Source: Helicobacter sp. 13S00482-2
GTDB lineage: Bacteria > Campylobacterota > Campylobacteria > Campylobacterales > Helicobacteraceae
Direction of reading: 5' to 3'
Length of the DNA stretch: 64,000 nt
Assembly: GCF_002272795.1 (NCBI RefSeq)
Contig: NZ_MLAT01000003.1
Coordinates: 62,001 to 126,000 of the forward strand
Part shown: one piece after another, positions 51,459-62,186 of the stretch
Layout: each line of letters opens with the position of its first letter
How positions within the stretch are numbered: the stretch's first letter is position 1
The notes under the pieces: generated by a model
What the model saw: the letters and a program-made list of their open reading frames with translations, nothing else
Told to the model about the DNA's origin: nothing
Database searches by the model: none
Made by a program: the position numbers and the translations under genes

Positions 51459-52319
51459 TTAATGCAAATCACTCCAGATTCTACGTTTCCAAGCATAAGC
51501 AAGTAGTGCCATCACAGCAAAGAAGATCATAATTTTGATTCCAAGCGAATCCCTTTGTGCCTTTTTGCTATCACCTACTTTTTCCAAATAGTTAATAACT
51601 TGCTTCTGAGCTTCTTCTGTGAGCCCGACTCTAGGCATTGGGGTATTAGGAATCATTTTTTGCGGATTATTGATAAACACGCTCAATTCTTTAGCACCTC
51701 TACTTCTTATCATCATAGACAAATCAGGAGCTTTAGTGCCTAAATATCTTTCCAAATCAGCATCAGGAGTAAGAGCTATCATTTTATCATATTGAATACT
51801 ATGACATCTATCACAAGCTTGTGTAAATACCTCTTTGTCGCTAAGTTCCTTGGGAGCAATAAAAGCCAAATAAGCTACGATATCAGAAATCTCATCATTA
51901 CTCATCCAATCATATGGAGGCATTGGATATGGAAGAGAATCGCCAAACTTGTGTGAAAGCTCTGTCGCTTTAACAGGATTTTTGATAAAGTTTGCCAAAA
52001 AATTATGATCAAGCACTGCAGCAATATTAGACAAATCTGGAGGAACAACACCATAACTACCTGCAGAAGAAGCATTATCCATAGGTGCATCAATTTTTTG
52101 AGACTTGATTCCATGACAAGCAGTACAGTTCTCTGTCACGAGCTTTTTACCTTTTTCTACATCCCCTTTACTTAAATCTATTTTTTCTAAATCCTTAAAA
52201 TCATAATCAGCAGGGGCAACCTTAGGATGCATTATTGAATGAGCCAAAGGCTCCACACCCCAATAAATAACGCCTACAACAACTATTAAAAGAACTAGTA
52301 TTTTTAATTCCTTTAGCAT
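51459..52319 (-). CDS. petC: Diheme cytochrome c subunit of the bc complex
   Basis: This membrane-anchored cytochrome c passes electrons from the Rieske protein to soluble cytochrome. It has 286 residues with two heme motifs, CTACH (~62) and CDRCH (~168), and methionine-rich axial regions. An N-terminal membrane segment and a C-terminal one (IKIMIFFAVMALLAYAW) anchor it. A diheme c-type subunit instead of cytochrome c1 is the usual form in Campylobacterota. It overlaps petB by seven bases, behind AAAGGAGG. Confidence 0.93.
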   Translation of the reverse strand: MLKELKILVLLIVVVGVIYWGVEPLAHSIMHPKVAPADYDFKDLEKIDLSKGDVEKGKKLVTENCTACHGIKSQKIDAPMDNASSAGSYGVVPPDLSNIAAVLDHNFLANFIKNPVKATELSHKFGDSLPYPMPPYDWMSNDEISDIVAYLAFIAPKELSDKEVFTQACDRCHSIQYDKMIALTPDADLERYLGTKAPDLSMMIRSRGAKELSVFINNPQKMIPNTPMPRVGLTEEAQKQVINYLEKVGDSKKAQRDSLGIKIMIFFAVMALLAYAWKRRIWSDLH

Positions 52320-53551
52320 TTTGCACCTCCTTTATTTCTCTCCATAATCGTAATTATTGGTAAAGCCACAAGAAATAAGAACAAAAACGCTATAGAGGCA
52401 ACAAAACCTATATAGATACTCATACCTTCTGGTGGAAGCTTTCCAAAGACTGTTAAAACAATCAAATCCACTATCATTAGCCAATACCACACAAAAAATA
52501 AAGGTCTTTTGTGTGCAGGTGCAACTTTTTGACTTCTGTCTAACCAAGGCAAGAAAAAGAAAATGACCTGTGCTATACCAAAAGCGACTAATCCAAGATT
52601 CGCACTAAAGAAAAAGCCTCTTAGCACTTCATAACTCCACAAGAAATACCATTCAGGATAAATATGTGTAGGAGTTTTTAAGCTATTGGCGGGGTCAAAA
52701 TTCACAGGATCCATAGCAAAATCATAGTGATAACAAACCAAATAAAAGAAAAATATCATAAAGGTGCAAATCACAAAAATGTCTTTTGAAAGGAAAACTG
52801 GCCAGAATGGAATAACTTTTGAGTCTTTTTTCTTTCCTTCAATGTATTTTTTCTCTTCGGCTTCAAAATCAAAAACTTCTCCATCTTGATTATTCACATG
52901 AGGAATTCTCAGTGAATAAAAATGCACCACAATCAAAATCATAATAACAACGGGAAGCAAAAAGACATGCAACATAAAAAATCTAGTCAAAGTAGAATCT
53001 GCAACCACATAATTCCCCCTTATCCATTCCACGACATCATTACCTATGAAAGGAATGCCACCAAAAAGATTAGTGATAACTGTCGCAGCCCAATAACTCA
53101 TCTGTCCCCAGGGTAACATATAGCCACTAAAGGCCTCTGCTGAAAATACCACAAAAAGTAGCATACCGCTTACCCAAATCATCTCCCGACCTCTTTTATA
53201 GGAGCCATAATAGATGGCAACAAACATATGAATGTAAATAATAACAAATATCATACTTGCTGCAACAGCATGAATATGTCGCCATAACCAACCGTAAGCA
53301 ACCTCTTGCATAATAGTGTAATTCACACTATTAAAAGCCATCTGTGCATCTGGTTTATAATACATCAATAAAAAAATTCCTGAAACAAGAAGTATGGTAA
53401 ATAAAGCTGTCAAAACAACTCCCATTGCCCATAAAAAGTTTATATTTTTAGGAATCCAGTATTCAGTCATCAAGACCTTTGTTAGTTTTTTGACTCCGAG
53501 CCTTTGATCCAACCAATCAACCAATCCATCAGCTTTTTTAATTTCTGCCAT
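52313..53551 (-). CDS. petB: Cytochrome b of the bc complex
   Basis: Cytochrome b of 412 residues, with eight or so membrane segments and bis-heme histidines in WRHIHAVAASMIF and MLHVFLLPVVIMILIVVHFY. The quinol-site motif PEWYF is seen in PEWYFLWSYEVLRG, as is the loop GGIPFIG. AGGAGG lies before its ATG. It oxidises menaquinol within the operon that also encodes petA and petC. Confidence 0.96.
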   Translation of the reverse strand: MAEIKKADGLVDWLDQRLGVKKLTKVLMTEYWIPKNINFLWAMGVVLTALFTILLVSGIFLLMYYKPDAQMAFNSVNYTIMQEVAYGWLWRHIHAVAASMIFVIIYIHMFVAIYYGSYKRGREMIWVSGMLLFVVFSAEAFSGYMLPWGQMSYWAATVITNLFGGIPFIGNDVVEWIRGNYVVADSTLTRFFMLHVFLLPVVIMILIVVHFYSLRIPHVNNQDGEVFDFEAEEKKYIEGKKKDSKVIPFWPVFLSKDIFVICTFMIFFFYLVCYHYDFAMDPVNFDPANSLKTPTHIYPEWYFLWSYEVLRGFFFSANLGLVAFGIAQVIFFFLPWLDRSQKVAPAHKRPLFFVWYWLMIVDLIVLTVFGKLPPEGMSIYIGFVASIAFLFLFLVALPIITIMERNKGGAKC

Positions 53552-53561
53552 TTTATCCTCC

Positions 53562-54065
53562 TTATGCCTTGCCTATCATTGCTTGATATTCAACACCCAC
53601 TTCTCCAAATACAATCTTCGTTCCATCAACCTTAAAAGGTGGAATATCAAAAGGTCTAGGAGGTGGGGTACCTTTTACGTTGATTCCATCAAGTGTGAAC
53701 TTTCCTCCATGACAAGGACATAAAAATTCCTTTAAATCAGGATTAAAGATAGGGATACACCCAAGGTGAGTGCAAATCTGAATGCCTAGCGTAAAGACAC
53801 TATCATTTATTTTAAAATCCCTTTCTTTATCAAAACCCTCATCAGCTTTTTTTCTGATGATATAGATAGGTTTTCCCCTCCATTCAGATTGAAAGAACTC
53901 TCCTTCTTTGATTGCACTAACATCCACAGTTGTAAAACCTGCAGACACAACACTTGGTAATGGATCCCAAGTTTTTTTCATAGCGATCAAAGAAGTTATA
54001 GCTCCCACGGCAGTCACGCCACCGAGCGTCATTCCTAAAAAATCACGTCGTTTAATTTCAGCCAT
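53562..54065 (-). CDS. petA: Rieske iron-sulfur protein of the bc complex
   Basis: A 167-residue Rieske protein with a twin-arginine-like leader (KRRDFLGMTLGGVTAVGAI) that both exports and anchors it. The 2Fe-2S ligands lie in CTHLGC and CPCHGG, joined by a disulfide of the inner cysteines. ATG 54065 is preceded by AAAGGAGA, and it is first in the petABC operon with ten bases to petB. Confidence 0.96.
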   Translation of the reverse strand: MAEIKRRDFLGMTLGGVTAVGAITSLIAMKKTWDPLPSVVSAGFTTVDVSAIKEGEFFQSEWRGKPIYIIRKKADEGFDKERDFKINDSVFTLGIQICTHLGCIPIFNPDLKEFLCPCHGGKFTLDGINVKGTPPPRPFDIPPFKVDGTKIVFGEVGVEYQAMIGKA

Positions 54066-54120
54066 CGTTGTTCTCCTTTTGTTGTTTTTAGGTTGTTTTT
54101 CTGAAAAACGTAGATATTAA

Positions 54121-54895
54121 AATCTTTGAATTGTATTTGAATTAAACTTAAATGTTTTTGATTTAAAAAAAAATAATCCAAAAACTATCTGCAAAAACAC
54201 TTCAAATATTGATTTTAGAAATCTCCCAATAGTTCGTTTAGAAAGTCCTATAGCAAATATAGTAAAAACACTAAAAGAGCCTATGCATGGATGAAGATTT
54301 AAAGTTCAAAAATGATATCTAGAGAATATTTCGAAAGTATTTATGTCTCATATTCGCCACACCCCTAAAATCAATTTTTATATTCTAACCATAGGGTAAC
54401 TAATAGACTTCAAATCTATCAAAAAACATGCTAGTTTTTTTATGAGACACTAAACAAGAATACCTAAATACCTACAATCAAGTCTTTTAACTCAAAACCA
54501 TAAAACCATAAAATTTAGTTTTAATAATATAAAAAATTAATTTATAAATTATTATATTAAAAAATAATTAACCAATAAAATCAATCAAGATATTAAAATA
54601 TGGAAAGTTGTCAAACCATATAAGAACTAAAAAAACCAACTATGTGCTTTCCTCATTCTAGCAGTCATCGAATTCTCTAAAAAATACTTTAGATATAAAA
54701 CCATAAATTGGCATAAAAATCAGGTATAAAACTACATCAAGATAGAAAAATTTCAAAAATACTTAAATAGAAAAAAATGTTTCAAAAATTAAATTTTTTA
54801 AAAAAATAATGAAATTTTTTCTTATGGTGGTGAAATTGACAAATATTTTTGGTAAAATTCCCGATTAGTAAATATTTTAACTTTAGGAAAAATCC
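54121..54895. other. 775-bp gap with no supported gene
   Basis: It is very AT-rich and full of stops in all frames. A short open run on the minus strand around 54620-54760 (KFFYLDVVLYLIFMPIYGF) is followed by stops and could be a decayed gene end. Promoters for petA (leftward) and nadE (rightward) must lie at its edges. No RNA gene or complete repeat was identified. Confidence 0.5.
54850..54858 (+). promoter_or_regulatory. Extended -10 of nadE
   Basis: TGGTAAAAT matches an extended -10 (TGN-TAAAAT), 38 bases before the nadE ATG. TTGACA lies upstream, but only 11 bases away, too close for a standard -35. Confidence 0.45.
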
Positions 54896-55681
54896 ATGAA
54901 CATACCAAATTTACCTCAAAACATCGTCAAATCCCTAATAAATTTTCTATACCAAGAAGCAAAAAATCGTGGTTTTAACCGTGTCGTTTTAGGAGTGAGT
55001 GGCGGAATAGATAGTGCAGTCGTTGCCGTTTTGTGCAAAATGACTTTTGGAACACACTTGGAGGCACTTTTAATGCCTTCGATTACTTCTTCAAAAAACA
55101 GTCTCACTGATGGAATTGCCTTGTGCGAACAATTTGATATCCCCTATCAAGTTCAGTCTATCAATCAATATGATGAATGCTTTAGAACTAATCACAAAGA
55201 AGCAAACCTAATCCGAAAAGGTAATTTTTGCACTCGAATCAGAATGTCTTTGCTATATGATTTATCTCAAGAAATTCGTGCGATCGTAGTAGGAACTAGC
55301 AATAAGAGTGAATTGATGTTGGGTTATGGAACGATACACGGAGACCTTGCCTATGCAATAAACCCTATTGGTGATTTTTATAAAACGCAGGTATATGAGT
55401 TAGCAAAAATACTCAATATTCCTAAGCATATCATAGATAAAAAACCTAGTGCTGATCTGTATGCAGGTCAGAGTGATGAAGATGAGCTAGGATATCCGTA
55501 TGAAGAAGTTGATAAATTGCTTTTGCAAATCTCCAAAAACTATAGCGATCTATCTGAAATTGATGTGAAAAAATTCTATCAACTTGGATTTGAGAGAGAA
55601 ATGGTGAATTCAATAGTAACAAGAATCAAAAAAAATCTCTTCAAGCGAAATCTCCCAACTATTTATGCACTAAAAAAATAA
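54896..55681 (+). CDS. nadE: NH3-dependent NAD synthetase
   Basis: This enzyme makes NAD from deamido-NAD, ATP and ammonia in the cytoplasm. The 261-residue form lacks the glutaminase domain, so it uses ammonia. The PP-loop is GVSGGIDSAVVAVLCK. Further conserved segments are GTSNKSELMLGYGTIHGDLA and KPSADLYAGQSDEDELGYPY. TTTAGGAAAAATCC before the ATG includes AGGA. It is followed after nine bases by lpxK on the same strand. Confidence 0.95.
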   Translation: MNIPNLPQNIVKSLINFLYQEAKNRGFNRVVLGVSGGIDSAVVAVLCKMTFGTHLEALLMPSITSSKNSLTDGIALCEQFDIPYQVQSINQYDECFRTNHKEANLIRKGNFCTRIRMSLLYDLSQEIRAIVVGTSNKSELMLGYGTIHGDLAYAINPIGDFYKTQVYELAKILNIPKHIIDKKPSADLYAGQSDEDELGYPYEEVDKLLLQISKNYSDLSEIDVKKFYQLGFEREMVNSIVTRIKKNLFKRNLPTIYALKK

Positions 55682-55690
55682 AGAAATATT

Positions 55691-56590
55691 TTGCGTTTTA
55701 TCGATAGATATTTTTATAAACCAAGTATTTTTCAAAAAATACTTGTGTTTCTCTTTTTGCCCATCTCCCTAATTTATTATGTTAGTTCAATTCTTCGCAG
55801 AAAAGCATCACGGTCAATTGATTTTGAAATACCTATTATCAGTGTAGGTAATTTGATTGCAGGAGGAAGCGGAAAAACTCCCTTTATCATAGAGATTGCA
55901 AAAGAATATATGGACGTAGCTATCATCTCTAGAGGCTATAAAAGAAAATCAAAAGGTTTAGTCATTGTGAGCCAAAATGGAAAAATAATGTGTGCTCAAA
56001 AAGAAGCTGGGGATGAAGCATATTTGATAGCAAAAAAACTAAAAAATGCCACTGTGATTGTGAGCAAAAAACGAGCTTTAGCGATCCAAAAAGCAAAAGA
56101 ACTTGGATGTAAAGCTATCTTTCTTGATGATGGATTTCGTTTCAATTTCAAAAAGCTAAATATTTTACTCAAACCAAAACTAGAACCTTATTTCAAACTC
56201 TGTATTCCAAGTGGTATGTATAGAGAGAGACCTTCTTTATATAAGATAGCCGATATTTTAGCCATTGAAGGCGTGGATTATAAACGTAAAGTAAAAATCA
56301 ATAATCAAACACAAAGAATGCTTCTAGTCACAGCCATAGCTAATCCTTCTAGATTGGATGAATATCTTCCTGATACTATTGGAAAAATAACGCTAAATGA
56401 CCATAGTGATTTTAATATGAATCAATTACAGATAGAATTCCAGAAACACTCTGCGACATCTATACTAGTGACTCAAAAAGATGAAGTCAAACTTAAAGAT
56501 TCTCCTATACCACTAAGTATTATGGAGCTTGAACTAGAGATCAATCCAAATATAAAAAAATCTATCTATGATTATATCCATTCTTACTAA
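55691..56590 (+). CDS. lpxK: Tetraacyldisaccharide 4'-kinase
   Basis: LpxK phosphorylates the lipid A disaccharide at the 4' position at the inner membrane. After an N-terminal membrane helix (KILVFLFLPISLIYYVSSIL), the P-loop is VGNLIAGGSGKTPFIIEIAK, and VAIISRGYKRKSKG and DDGFRFNFKK are the family motifs. The start is TTG 55691 with no strong ribosome site. Length is 299 residues. It converges on the ABC ATPase gene with six bases between. Confidence 0.93.
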   Translation: MRFIDRYFYKPSIFQKILVFLFLPISLIYYVSSILRRKASRSIDFEIPIISVGNLIAGGSGKTPFIIEIAKEYMDVAIISRGYKRKSKGLVIVSQNGKIMCAQKEAGDEAYLIAKKLKNATVIVSKKRALAIQKAKELGCKAIFLDDGFRFNFKKLNILLKPKLEPYFKLCIPSGMYRERPSLYKIADILAIEGVDYKRKVKINNQTQRMLLVTAIANPSRLDEYLPDTIGKITLNDHSDFNMNQLQIEFQKHSATSILVTQKDEVKLKDSPIPLSIMELELEINPNIKKSIYDYIHSY

Positions 56591-56596
56591 AAATAT

Positions 56597-57235
56597 TTAA
56601 ATTTTATTTAATCTTTTATTTTCTAATAGAAAACTATGAGTACATTCCCTTGCCATCTTTTCATCATGCGTTGCAAGAACAAGAATTCCCTGCGTTTTTT
56701 TAATATATTCAAAGACGACCTTCATCACACTCTGTGCTGTTTCTTTGTCTAAATTTCCTGTAGGCTCATCCGCAAAAATTACCTTAGGCTTTTTGGTCAA
56801 AACTCTAGCTATAGATAAACGCTGTTGTTGTCCCCCACTAAGCTCACCAACATTTTGATGAACGATTTCAGAGATGTTCAAAGCCTTCAGCATATCTTCA
56901 TCTATATCCATAGAAGAAAGAATACAGGCAACTTTAAGATTTTCTATTCCAGTAAATCCTCGAAACAAATAATGAGACTGAAATATAATCCCCACATCAT
57001 AACGTCTGATTTTTAAAAGTTCTTTATTGGATAATGAATAAATATCTTGGTGATCCAAAATATCCACCTTACCTTTTATGGGCTTTAGCATTGTAGAAAG
57101 ATTGTTCAATATAGTTGATTTTCCACTTCCACTCACACCTAAAATAGCCATAGACTCTCCTGCAAAAATCTCAAAATCAAGATCTTTATAGAGCAAATTT
57201 TCAAAATGATGTGTTAGCCCAGTTGCTTTTAGCAT
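56597..57235 (-). CDS. LolD-like ABC transporter ATPase
   Basis: This 212-residue ATPase has LGVSGSGKST (Walker A), IIFQSHYLFRGF (Q-loop), LSGGQQQRLSIARVL (signature), VIFADEPTGNLD (Walker B) and ATHDE (switch His). The family is the LolD/MacB/FtsE type. The downstream partner permease is not in the window; linkage to lnt, the lipoprotein N-acyltransferase, fits lipoprotein release, but this is inference. ATG 57235 is preceded by GAGAAG; a longer frame to 57283 would overlap lnt. Confidence 0.85.
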   Translation of the reverse strand: MLKATGLTHHFENLLYKDLDFEIFAGESMAILGVSGSGKSTILNNLSTMLKPIKGKVDILDHQDIYSLSNKELLKIRRYDVGIIFQSHYLFRGFTGIENLKVACILSSMDIDEDMLKALNISEIVHQNVGELSGGQQQRLSIARVLTKKPKVIFADEPTGNLDKETAQSVMKVVFEYIKKTQGILVLATHDEKMARECTHSFLLENKRLNKI

Positions 57236-57245
57236 TTTTCTTCTC

Positions 57246-58604
57246 TCATAGATTTTTGTCTCCCAGCACAGAATCGGACACAACGTAAGATAAGGAGTGA
57301 TTACTACTATGAATAACTACACTCCCATAAACTCTAGCGTAATATTTTATCAACATTCTTTGAAGAATAGGTTCAATACTTGGCACAAACCAAGCATTAT
57401 TGCTGATAACAATCATATATCTAGGTCTATCTTGATACATTATACCTGAAGTCCCTTCATAACAAATTGCTCCTCGAAAAACATCTTTTCCTATTTGAAT
57501 ATTTCCAAGTTTTTTCGCATCACTAAGCCCTATATCCTGTCCAAAAAACAACTTTCGCAATGGTTTTGCAAGAAATTCAGGAAGAGGTATCTTCTCGCCA
57601 AAAGGTGCGAGCACAACTTTGTCAATATACTTAAAGTCTCCATTTTGAAATATATATATACTATTGTAAATTCTGTGATTTTCATCTTCACGCAAACCAC
57701 CTGCAATAATAGTGATATCTCTTCCAAGTATCATAAGTTCATCTAAAATAAAACTTCTATTAAGAATGAATGGAAATGCTGTTTCAGGTAAAACAACAAC
57801 ATCTTTATATTCTTGTTGTGCATTACGAATCAGATTAAAATTATTATCAATGATAAACTTCATCTGTTTTTCATCCCATTTTTGAGATTGCGATACACTG
57901 GTCGTTATAATTTCTAAGTTGAGTTTTCCTTCATAGTATGGGGCATTGATGCTTAAATTACTTTGCGATTGTGTATTTTTAGCCACATATCCCCAATCTA
58001 CACACAAAAGCAAAAAACAAACCCCTACAAACTTCCAATACTTTCTTAAAGAAACCAGCATCAATATTCCAACTATAATCCCAAAAAATCTAAGCTTATC
58101 CACCCCAAAAGCACTATAAGAAAAAAATGATTCAATCACAAACCAATCAAACCCAAAGGGATGAATATAACTACTTACCATAAGAGTAAAAATTCTCCAA
58201 AAACAAGAATTATAAAAAAATAAAAAATAAAATACCAGTCCATAAATAATACTCACGAAAATCATCACAAAAGGAATCAAAAATTCCATGGGTGAAAATC
58301 GAAAACTAAGCCCTGTCCAATAAAAAAGTCCCAACCCTACAAAAAATCCAAACCAAAATTTTAATGTCTTGGGCGTGGATAAAAAGATCTGCACACTTAA
58401 AAGTCCAAAAAAAGTCTGGAAGACCAAAGCGGTTTTTTCAAATCCCAAATAGGCAAAAAAACCTCCTCCATAAACAGGAATCAAAAATATTACCGCCAAT
58501 ACTAACGCTGATAGTATTCGTATTTTCAAGCTTTTGGATGTGTATTCATACAAAGACATAAAATACTCTTTGATATTTATTATCTTATTTTTAAGTTTAA
58601 GCAT
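57246..58604 (-). CDS. lnt: Apolipoprotein N-acyltransferase
   Basis: Lnt adds the third acyl chain to lipoproteins in the inner membrane. N-terminal hydrophobic segments (six or so) precede a nitrilase-like periplasmic domain. The catalytic triad fits Glu in VVLPETAFPF, Lys in VDKVVLAPFGEK-type (YIDKVVLAPFGEKIPLPEF) and Cys in GAICYEG. Length is 452 residues, starting at ATG 58604 with AGGA five bases before; ATG 58559 is an alternative start. It is followed by the LolD-like ATPase. Confidence 0.92.
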   Translation of the reverse strand: MLKLKNKIINIKEYFMSLYEYTSKSLKIRILSALVLAVIFLIPVYGGGFFAYLGFEKTALVFQTFFGLLSVQIFLSTPKTLKFWFGFFVGLGLFYWTGLSFRFSPMEFLIPFVMIFVSIIYGLVFYFLFFYNSCFWRIFTLMVSSYIHPFGFDWFVIESFFSYSAFGVDKLRFFGIIVGILMLVSLRKYWKFVGVCFLLLCVDWGYVAKNTQSQSNLSINAPYYEGKLNLEIITTSVSQSQKWDEKQMKFIIDNNFNLIRNAQQEYKDVVVLPETAFPFILNRSFILDELMILGRDITIIAGGLREDENHRIYNSIYIFQNGDFKYIDKVVLAPFGEKIPLPEFLAKPLRKLFFGQDIGLSDAKKLGNIQIGKDVFRGAICYEGTSGIMYQDRPRYMIVISNNAWFVPSIEPILQRMLIKYYARVYGSVVIHSSNHSLSYVVSDSVLGDKNL

Positions 58605-58700
58605 ATACTTCCTAATTTTTAATTTGACCTAAGATTTTTATTTTTTAGGTTATTTGTTGTAGAATGATAACTCTTTAAAACTAAAAAATACAGAGTGAAG

Positions 58701-59378
58701 ATGGGCTATATAGACTTAATATTGATTATAATCATTGTGGTAATTGGGTTAAGAGGTTTTTACAATGGATTTGTAAATGAAATTTCAGGCGTTTTGGGAA
58801 TCTTGCTAGGAGTGTTTCTTGGCTCAAGATTTGCTACAAATATGGGTGAATGGATCAGTGCGAGTGTATATGACTTCAAAACGCCATCAATTGCTACTTT
58901 AATAGGATTTGTTGTTATACTAGCTGTGGTATGGGTAGCATTTTTGATACTCGGTGTTATTTTAAGCAAAATTATTAAAATAACAGACTTTGCCATCATT
59001 GATAAAACACTTGGCTTTATTTTCTCCTGTTGTAAGATATTTTTGATTATAGGTTTCATACTCTATGGAATTTCAAAACCTAAATTCACTCAAGGTTTTA
59101 ATAGTTATTTGCAAAAAAATAGCAAAATCTACCCGATAATGAATGTGATTTCTGCGACGATTTTGAAAATTCCAAGTGTTCAACAAACACTTGATAATAC
59201 CAAATCTGTAGGCAAACAAATAGGTGAAGATGAGATCCAAAAGCTTCAAAAGAACGTTGATGGGGTAACTCAAAATCTACAAGACAATATCAAGAAAAGT
59301 ACAAAAGAGATGATAGAAGATGTTCCTAAAAGCTTAGCACCTGATATGAATCAGAATGATACGAAGACAGATTTTTAA
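58701..59378 (+). CDS. cvpA: CvpA-family inner-membrane protein
   Basis: The product has 225 residues. Four hydrophobic helices occupy the first 130: [67 protein letters not shown] charged cytoplasmic tail ends in helices ([17 protein letters not shown]). This is the CvpA pattern; the family role (colicin V secretion or envelope stability) is not settled. ATG 58701 is chosen over GTG 58695. It is the first gene of a run with lysS and glyA. Confidence 0.8.
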   Translation: MGYIDLILIIIIVVIGLRGFYNGFVNEISGVLGILLGVFLGSRFATNMGEWISASVYDFKTPSIATLIGFVVILAVVWVAFLILGVILSKIIKITDFAIIDKTLGFIFSCCKIFLIIGFILYGISKPKFTQGFNSYLQKNSKIYPIMNVISATILKIPSVQQTLDNTKSVGKQIGEDEIQKLQKNVDGVTQNLQDNIKKSTKEMIEDVPKSLAPDMNQNDTKTDF

Positions 59379-59401
59379 GAATAAACCTCAGGAATAAATT
59401 A

Positions 59402-60925
59402 ATGTTTGAAAACCAATACATAAAACAACGAATTCAAAAAGCTCAAGACCTCTTAGACACAGGTAAGAATCCCTATAGAAATGATGCCTGTAAGGGCATT
59501 TCAAATCTTGCTTTTACTCAAACATTTGAAAATCTCAAATCTCTTCCTGAAGATAATAGAAAAGATGCCACCTCTACATATTGGGTAAGTGGGAGAGTCA
59601 AGTTTTTAAGATTGATGGGTAAAGCAGCCTTTATAAAAATTGAAGATCAAAGCGGTATTTTGCAAGCTTATATATCTCAAAATGATCTCGGTGAGGATTT
59701 TGAACTTGTCAAAAAGATATTAGAAGTTGGTGATATTGTTAATATCTATGGTTATCCCTTTGTTACGAAAACAGGAGAATTAAGTATTCATTCCTTAGAG
59801 TTTAAAATACTGACTAAATCAATCATTCCATTGCCTGAAAAGTTTCATGGTCTCACAGATATTGAACTTAGATACAGACAGAGATATCTTGATCTTATTG
59901 TCAATCCAGACGTAAAACAGACCTTTAAATTGCGATCTGCAATCATTTCTAATATTCGAAGATTTTTTGAAGATAAAGGATTTTTGGAAGTAGAAACCCC
60001 TATGCTTCATCCAATCCCTGGTGGTGCAAATGCCAAGCCTTTCATCACTCATCATAACGCACTTGATGTACAGAGATATCTGCGGATTGCTCCTGAACTT
60101 TATCTCAAACGCTTAGTAGTTGGAGGATTTGAAGCGGTTTTTGAGATCAATAGAAATTTCAGAAACGAAGGAATGGATCACTCTCACAACCCTGAATTTA
60201 CAATGATTGAATTCTATTGGGCATACAAAACATATGAAGACTTAATAGCTCTGAGTAAAGAGCTATTTGCATACTTATTGCAAAAGTTACATCTACCTAC
60301 AAAAATTCCACATAATGGCGAAATAATTGATTTTAGTGATTTCACTATCATCTCCTATAAAGATGCATTACAAAAGATTGGAAACATATCAAAAGAAATC
60401 ATTGAAGATGAGCAAAAACTGAGAATATTCCTTCAAGAACATCACATAAAGGTTGATTCCACTATGAGTTATGGAAAACTACTAGGAGAAGCATTTGATG
60501 AATTTGTAGAGTCAAAACTAATTAATCCAACCTTCATCACCCAATACCCCATTGACATAAGCCCACTAGCTAGAAGAAATGATCAAGATCCTCAGATTGC
60601 AGATAGGTTTGAACTATTTATTGGCGGAAAAGAAATTGCAAATGGATTTAGCGAACTCAATGATCCTCTTGATCAACTTGATAGATTTAAAGCACAAGTC
60701 AAAGCCAAAGACGCTGGAGATGAAGAAGCACAGTATATGGACGAGGACTACGTATGGGCATTGGGATATGGGCTTCCTCCAACCGCAGGACAAGGAATAG
60801 GGATTGATAGACTTGTGATGCTATTTACAGATTCTAAAACCATCAAAGATGTTATTTTATTTCCCGCAATGAAACCAGTTAAAATAGATTATAATAATGG
60901 TCCAATCACAGAAGAAAAGGAATAA
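59402..60925 (+). CDS. lysS: Lysyl-tRNA synthetase, class II
   Basis: This enzyme charges tRNA-Lys with lysine. The 507-residue product has an N-terminal OB anticodon domain ([20 protein letters not shown]) and a class II core. Motif 2 is [21 protein letters not shown] and motif 3 is [35 protein letters not shown] is the known LysS linker. It ends one base before the glyA ATG. Confidence 0.97.
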   Translation: MFENQYIKQRIQKAQDLLDTGKNPYRNDACKGISNLAFTQTFENLKSLPEDNRKDATSTYWVSGRVKFLRLMGKAAFIKIEDQSGILQAYISQNDLGEDFELVKKILEVGDIVNIYGYPFVTKTGELSIHSLEFKILTKSIIPLPEKFHGLTDIELRYRQRYLDLIVNPDVKQTFKLRSAIISNIRRFFEDKGFLEVETPMLHPIPGGANAKPFITHHNALDVQRYLRIAPELYLKRLVVGGFEAVFEINRNFRNEGMDHSHNPEFTMIEFYWAYKTYEDLIALSKELFAYLLQKLHLPTKIPHNGEIIDFSDFTIISYKDALQKIGNISKEIIEDEQKLRIFLQEHHIKVDSTMSYGKLLGEAFDEFVESKLINPTFITQYPIDISPLARRNDQDPQIADRFELFIGGKEIANGFSELNDPLDQLDRFKAQVKAKDAGDEEAQYMDEDYVWALGYGLPPTAGQGIGIDRLVMLFTDSKTIKDVILFPAMKPVKIDYNNGPITEEKE

Positions 60926-60926
60926 A

Positions 60927-62177
60927 ATGAACTATGAAATACAAAGCTCTGATAGGGAAATTTTTGACGTTATCACCAAAGAACTCCAAAGACAAAATGA
61001 TCATCTTGAAATGATTGCAAGTGAGAACTATACTTTCCCAAGTGTTATGGAGGCTATGGGTAGCATACTTACAAATAAATACGCCGAAGGATATCCTGGA
61101 AAAAGATACTATGGAGGTTGTGAGTTTGTAGATGAAATCGAAAACATTGCTATAGCTAGAGCAAAAAAACTCTTTGGTTGTGAATTTGCCAATGTCCAAC
61201 CACATTCAGGCTCTCAAGCCAATGGAGCTGTTTATGCCGCACTTTTAAAGCCTTATGACAAAATCTTAGGAATGGATCTAAATCATGGGGGTCATCTCAC
61301 CCATGGATCAAAGGTAAGCACAACAGGACAAACTTATCAGAGTTTTTTTTATGGCGTGGAGCTTGATGGGAGGATTGATTATGAAAAAGTTGCCCAAATT
61401 GCTCAAATCGTGAAACCAAAAATAATCGTATGTGGGTTTTCTGCATATACAAGAGAACTTGATTTCAAAAAATTCCGAGAAATAGCTGATAGCGTCGGGG
61501 CGATTTTGATGGGCGATGTCGCACATATCGCTGGTCTTATAATAGCTGGAGAATATCCTAATCCCTTCCCACATTGTCATATCATAACCACCACCACCCA
61601 TAAGACACTCAGAGGTCCAAGAGGAGGAATGATACTAACTAATGATGAAGAAATTTCTCAAAAAATCAATAAGGCTGTTTTTCCAGGCATACAAGGAGGT
61701 CCTTTGATGCACGTGATAGCAGCAAAAGCCATTGGATTTAATGAAAATCTTAAGCCTGAATGGAAAACTTATGCTAAAAATGTAAAATCAAATATCAAAA
61801 AAATGGCAGAAGTGTTGGTCGCTAGAGGTTATAGCCTTGTGAGTGGAGGCACTGATAACCACTTGATATTAATGAACTTTTTAGATAAATCTTTCAGTGG
61901 CAAGGATGCGGATATCGCACTTGGAAATGCTGGGATAACCGTAAATAAAAATACCGTTCCTGGAGAAAATAGAAGCCCTTTTGTTACTAGTGGGATTAGA
62001 ATTGGTTCCCCTGCACTAACTGCAAGAGGAATGAAAGAAAAAGAATTTGAATGGATAGCAAATAAAATTGCCGATATACTTGATGATATTACAAATGTTT
62101 CAAAACAATCAAGCATCAAAGAGGAAATAAAGGAATTAACAAAAGGATTTATGGTTTATGATAAGCCAATTTTTTAA
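60927..62177 (+). CDS. glyA: Serine hydroxymethyltransferase
   Basis: GlyA converts serine and tetrahydrofolate to glycine and methylene-THF. The 416-residue product has the N-terminal pattern [19 protein letters not shown], then [20 protein letters not shown]. The PLP lysine lies in [20 protein letters not shown] 60927 with AAAGGA before it is chosen over a longer frame that would overlap lysS. Confidence 0.97.
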   Translation: MNYEIQSSDREIFDVITKELQRQNDHLEMIASENYTFPSVMEAMGSILTNKYAEGYPGKRYYGGCEFVDEIENIAIARAKKLFGCEFANVQPHSGSQANGAVYAALLKPYDKILGMDLNHGGHLTHGSKVSTTGQTYQSFFYGVELDGRIDYEKVAQIAQIVKPKIIVCGFSAYTRELDFKKFREIADSVGAILMGDVAHIAGLIIAGEYPNPFPHCHIITTTTHKTLRGPRGGMILTNDEEISQKINKAVFPGIQGGPLMHVIAAKAIGFNENLKPEWKTYAKNVKSNIKKMAEVLVARGYSLVSGGTDNHLILMNFLDKSFSGKDADIALGNAGITVNKNTVPGENRSPFVTSGIRIGSPALTARGMKEKEFEWIANKIADILDDITNVSKQSSIKEEIKELTKGFMVYDKPIF

Positions 62178-62186
62178 GGCGATCTT

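Noticed and set aside
51425-51460. Rho-independent terminator of petC
   Set aside because: A T-run exists on the minus strand but the preceding stem is only two or three pairs.
54560-54760. Transposase remnant in the petA-nadE gap
   Set aside because: The short open run has no recognisable transposase motif and no terminal inverted repeats were found.
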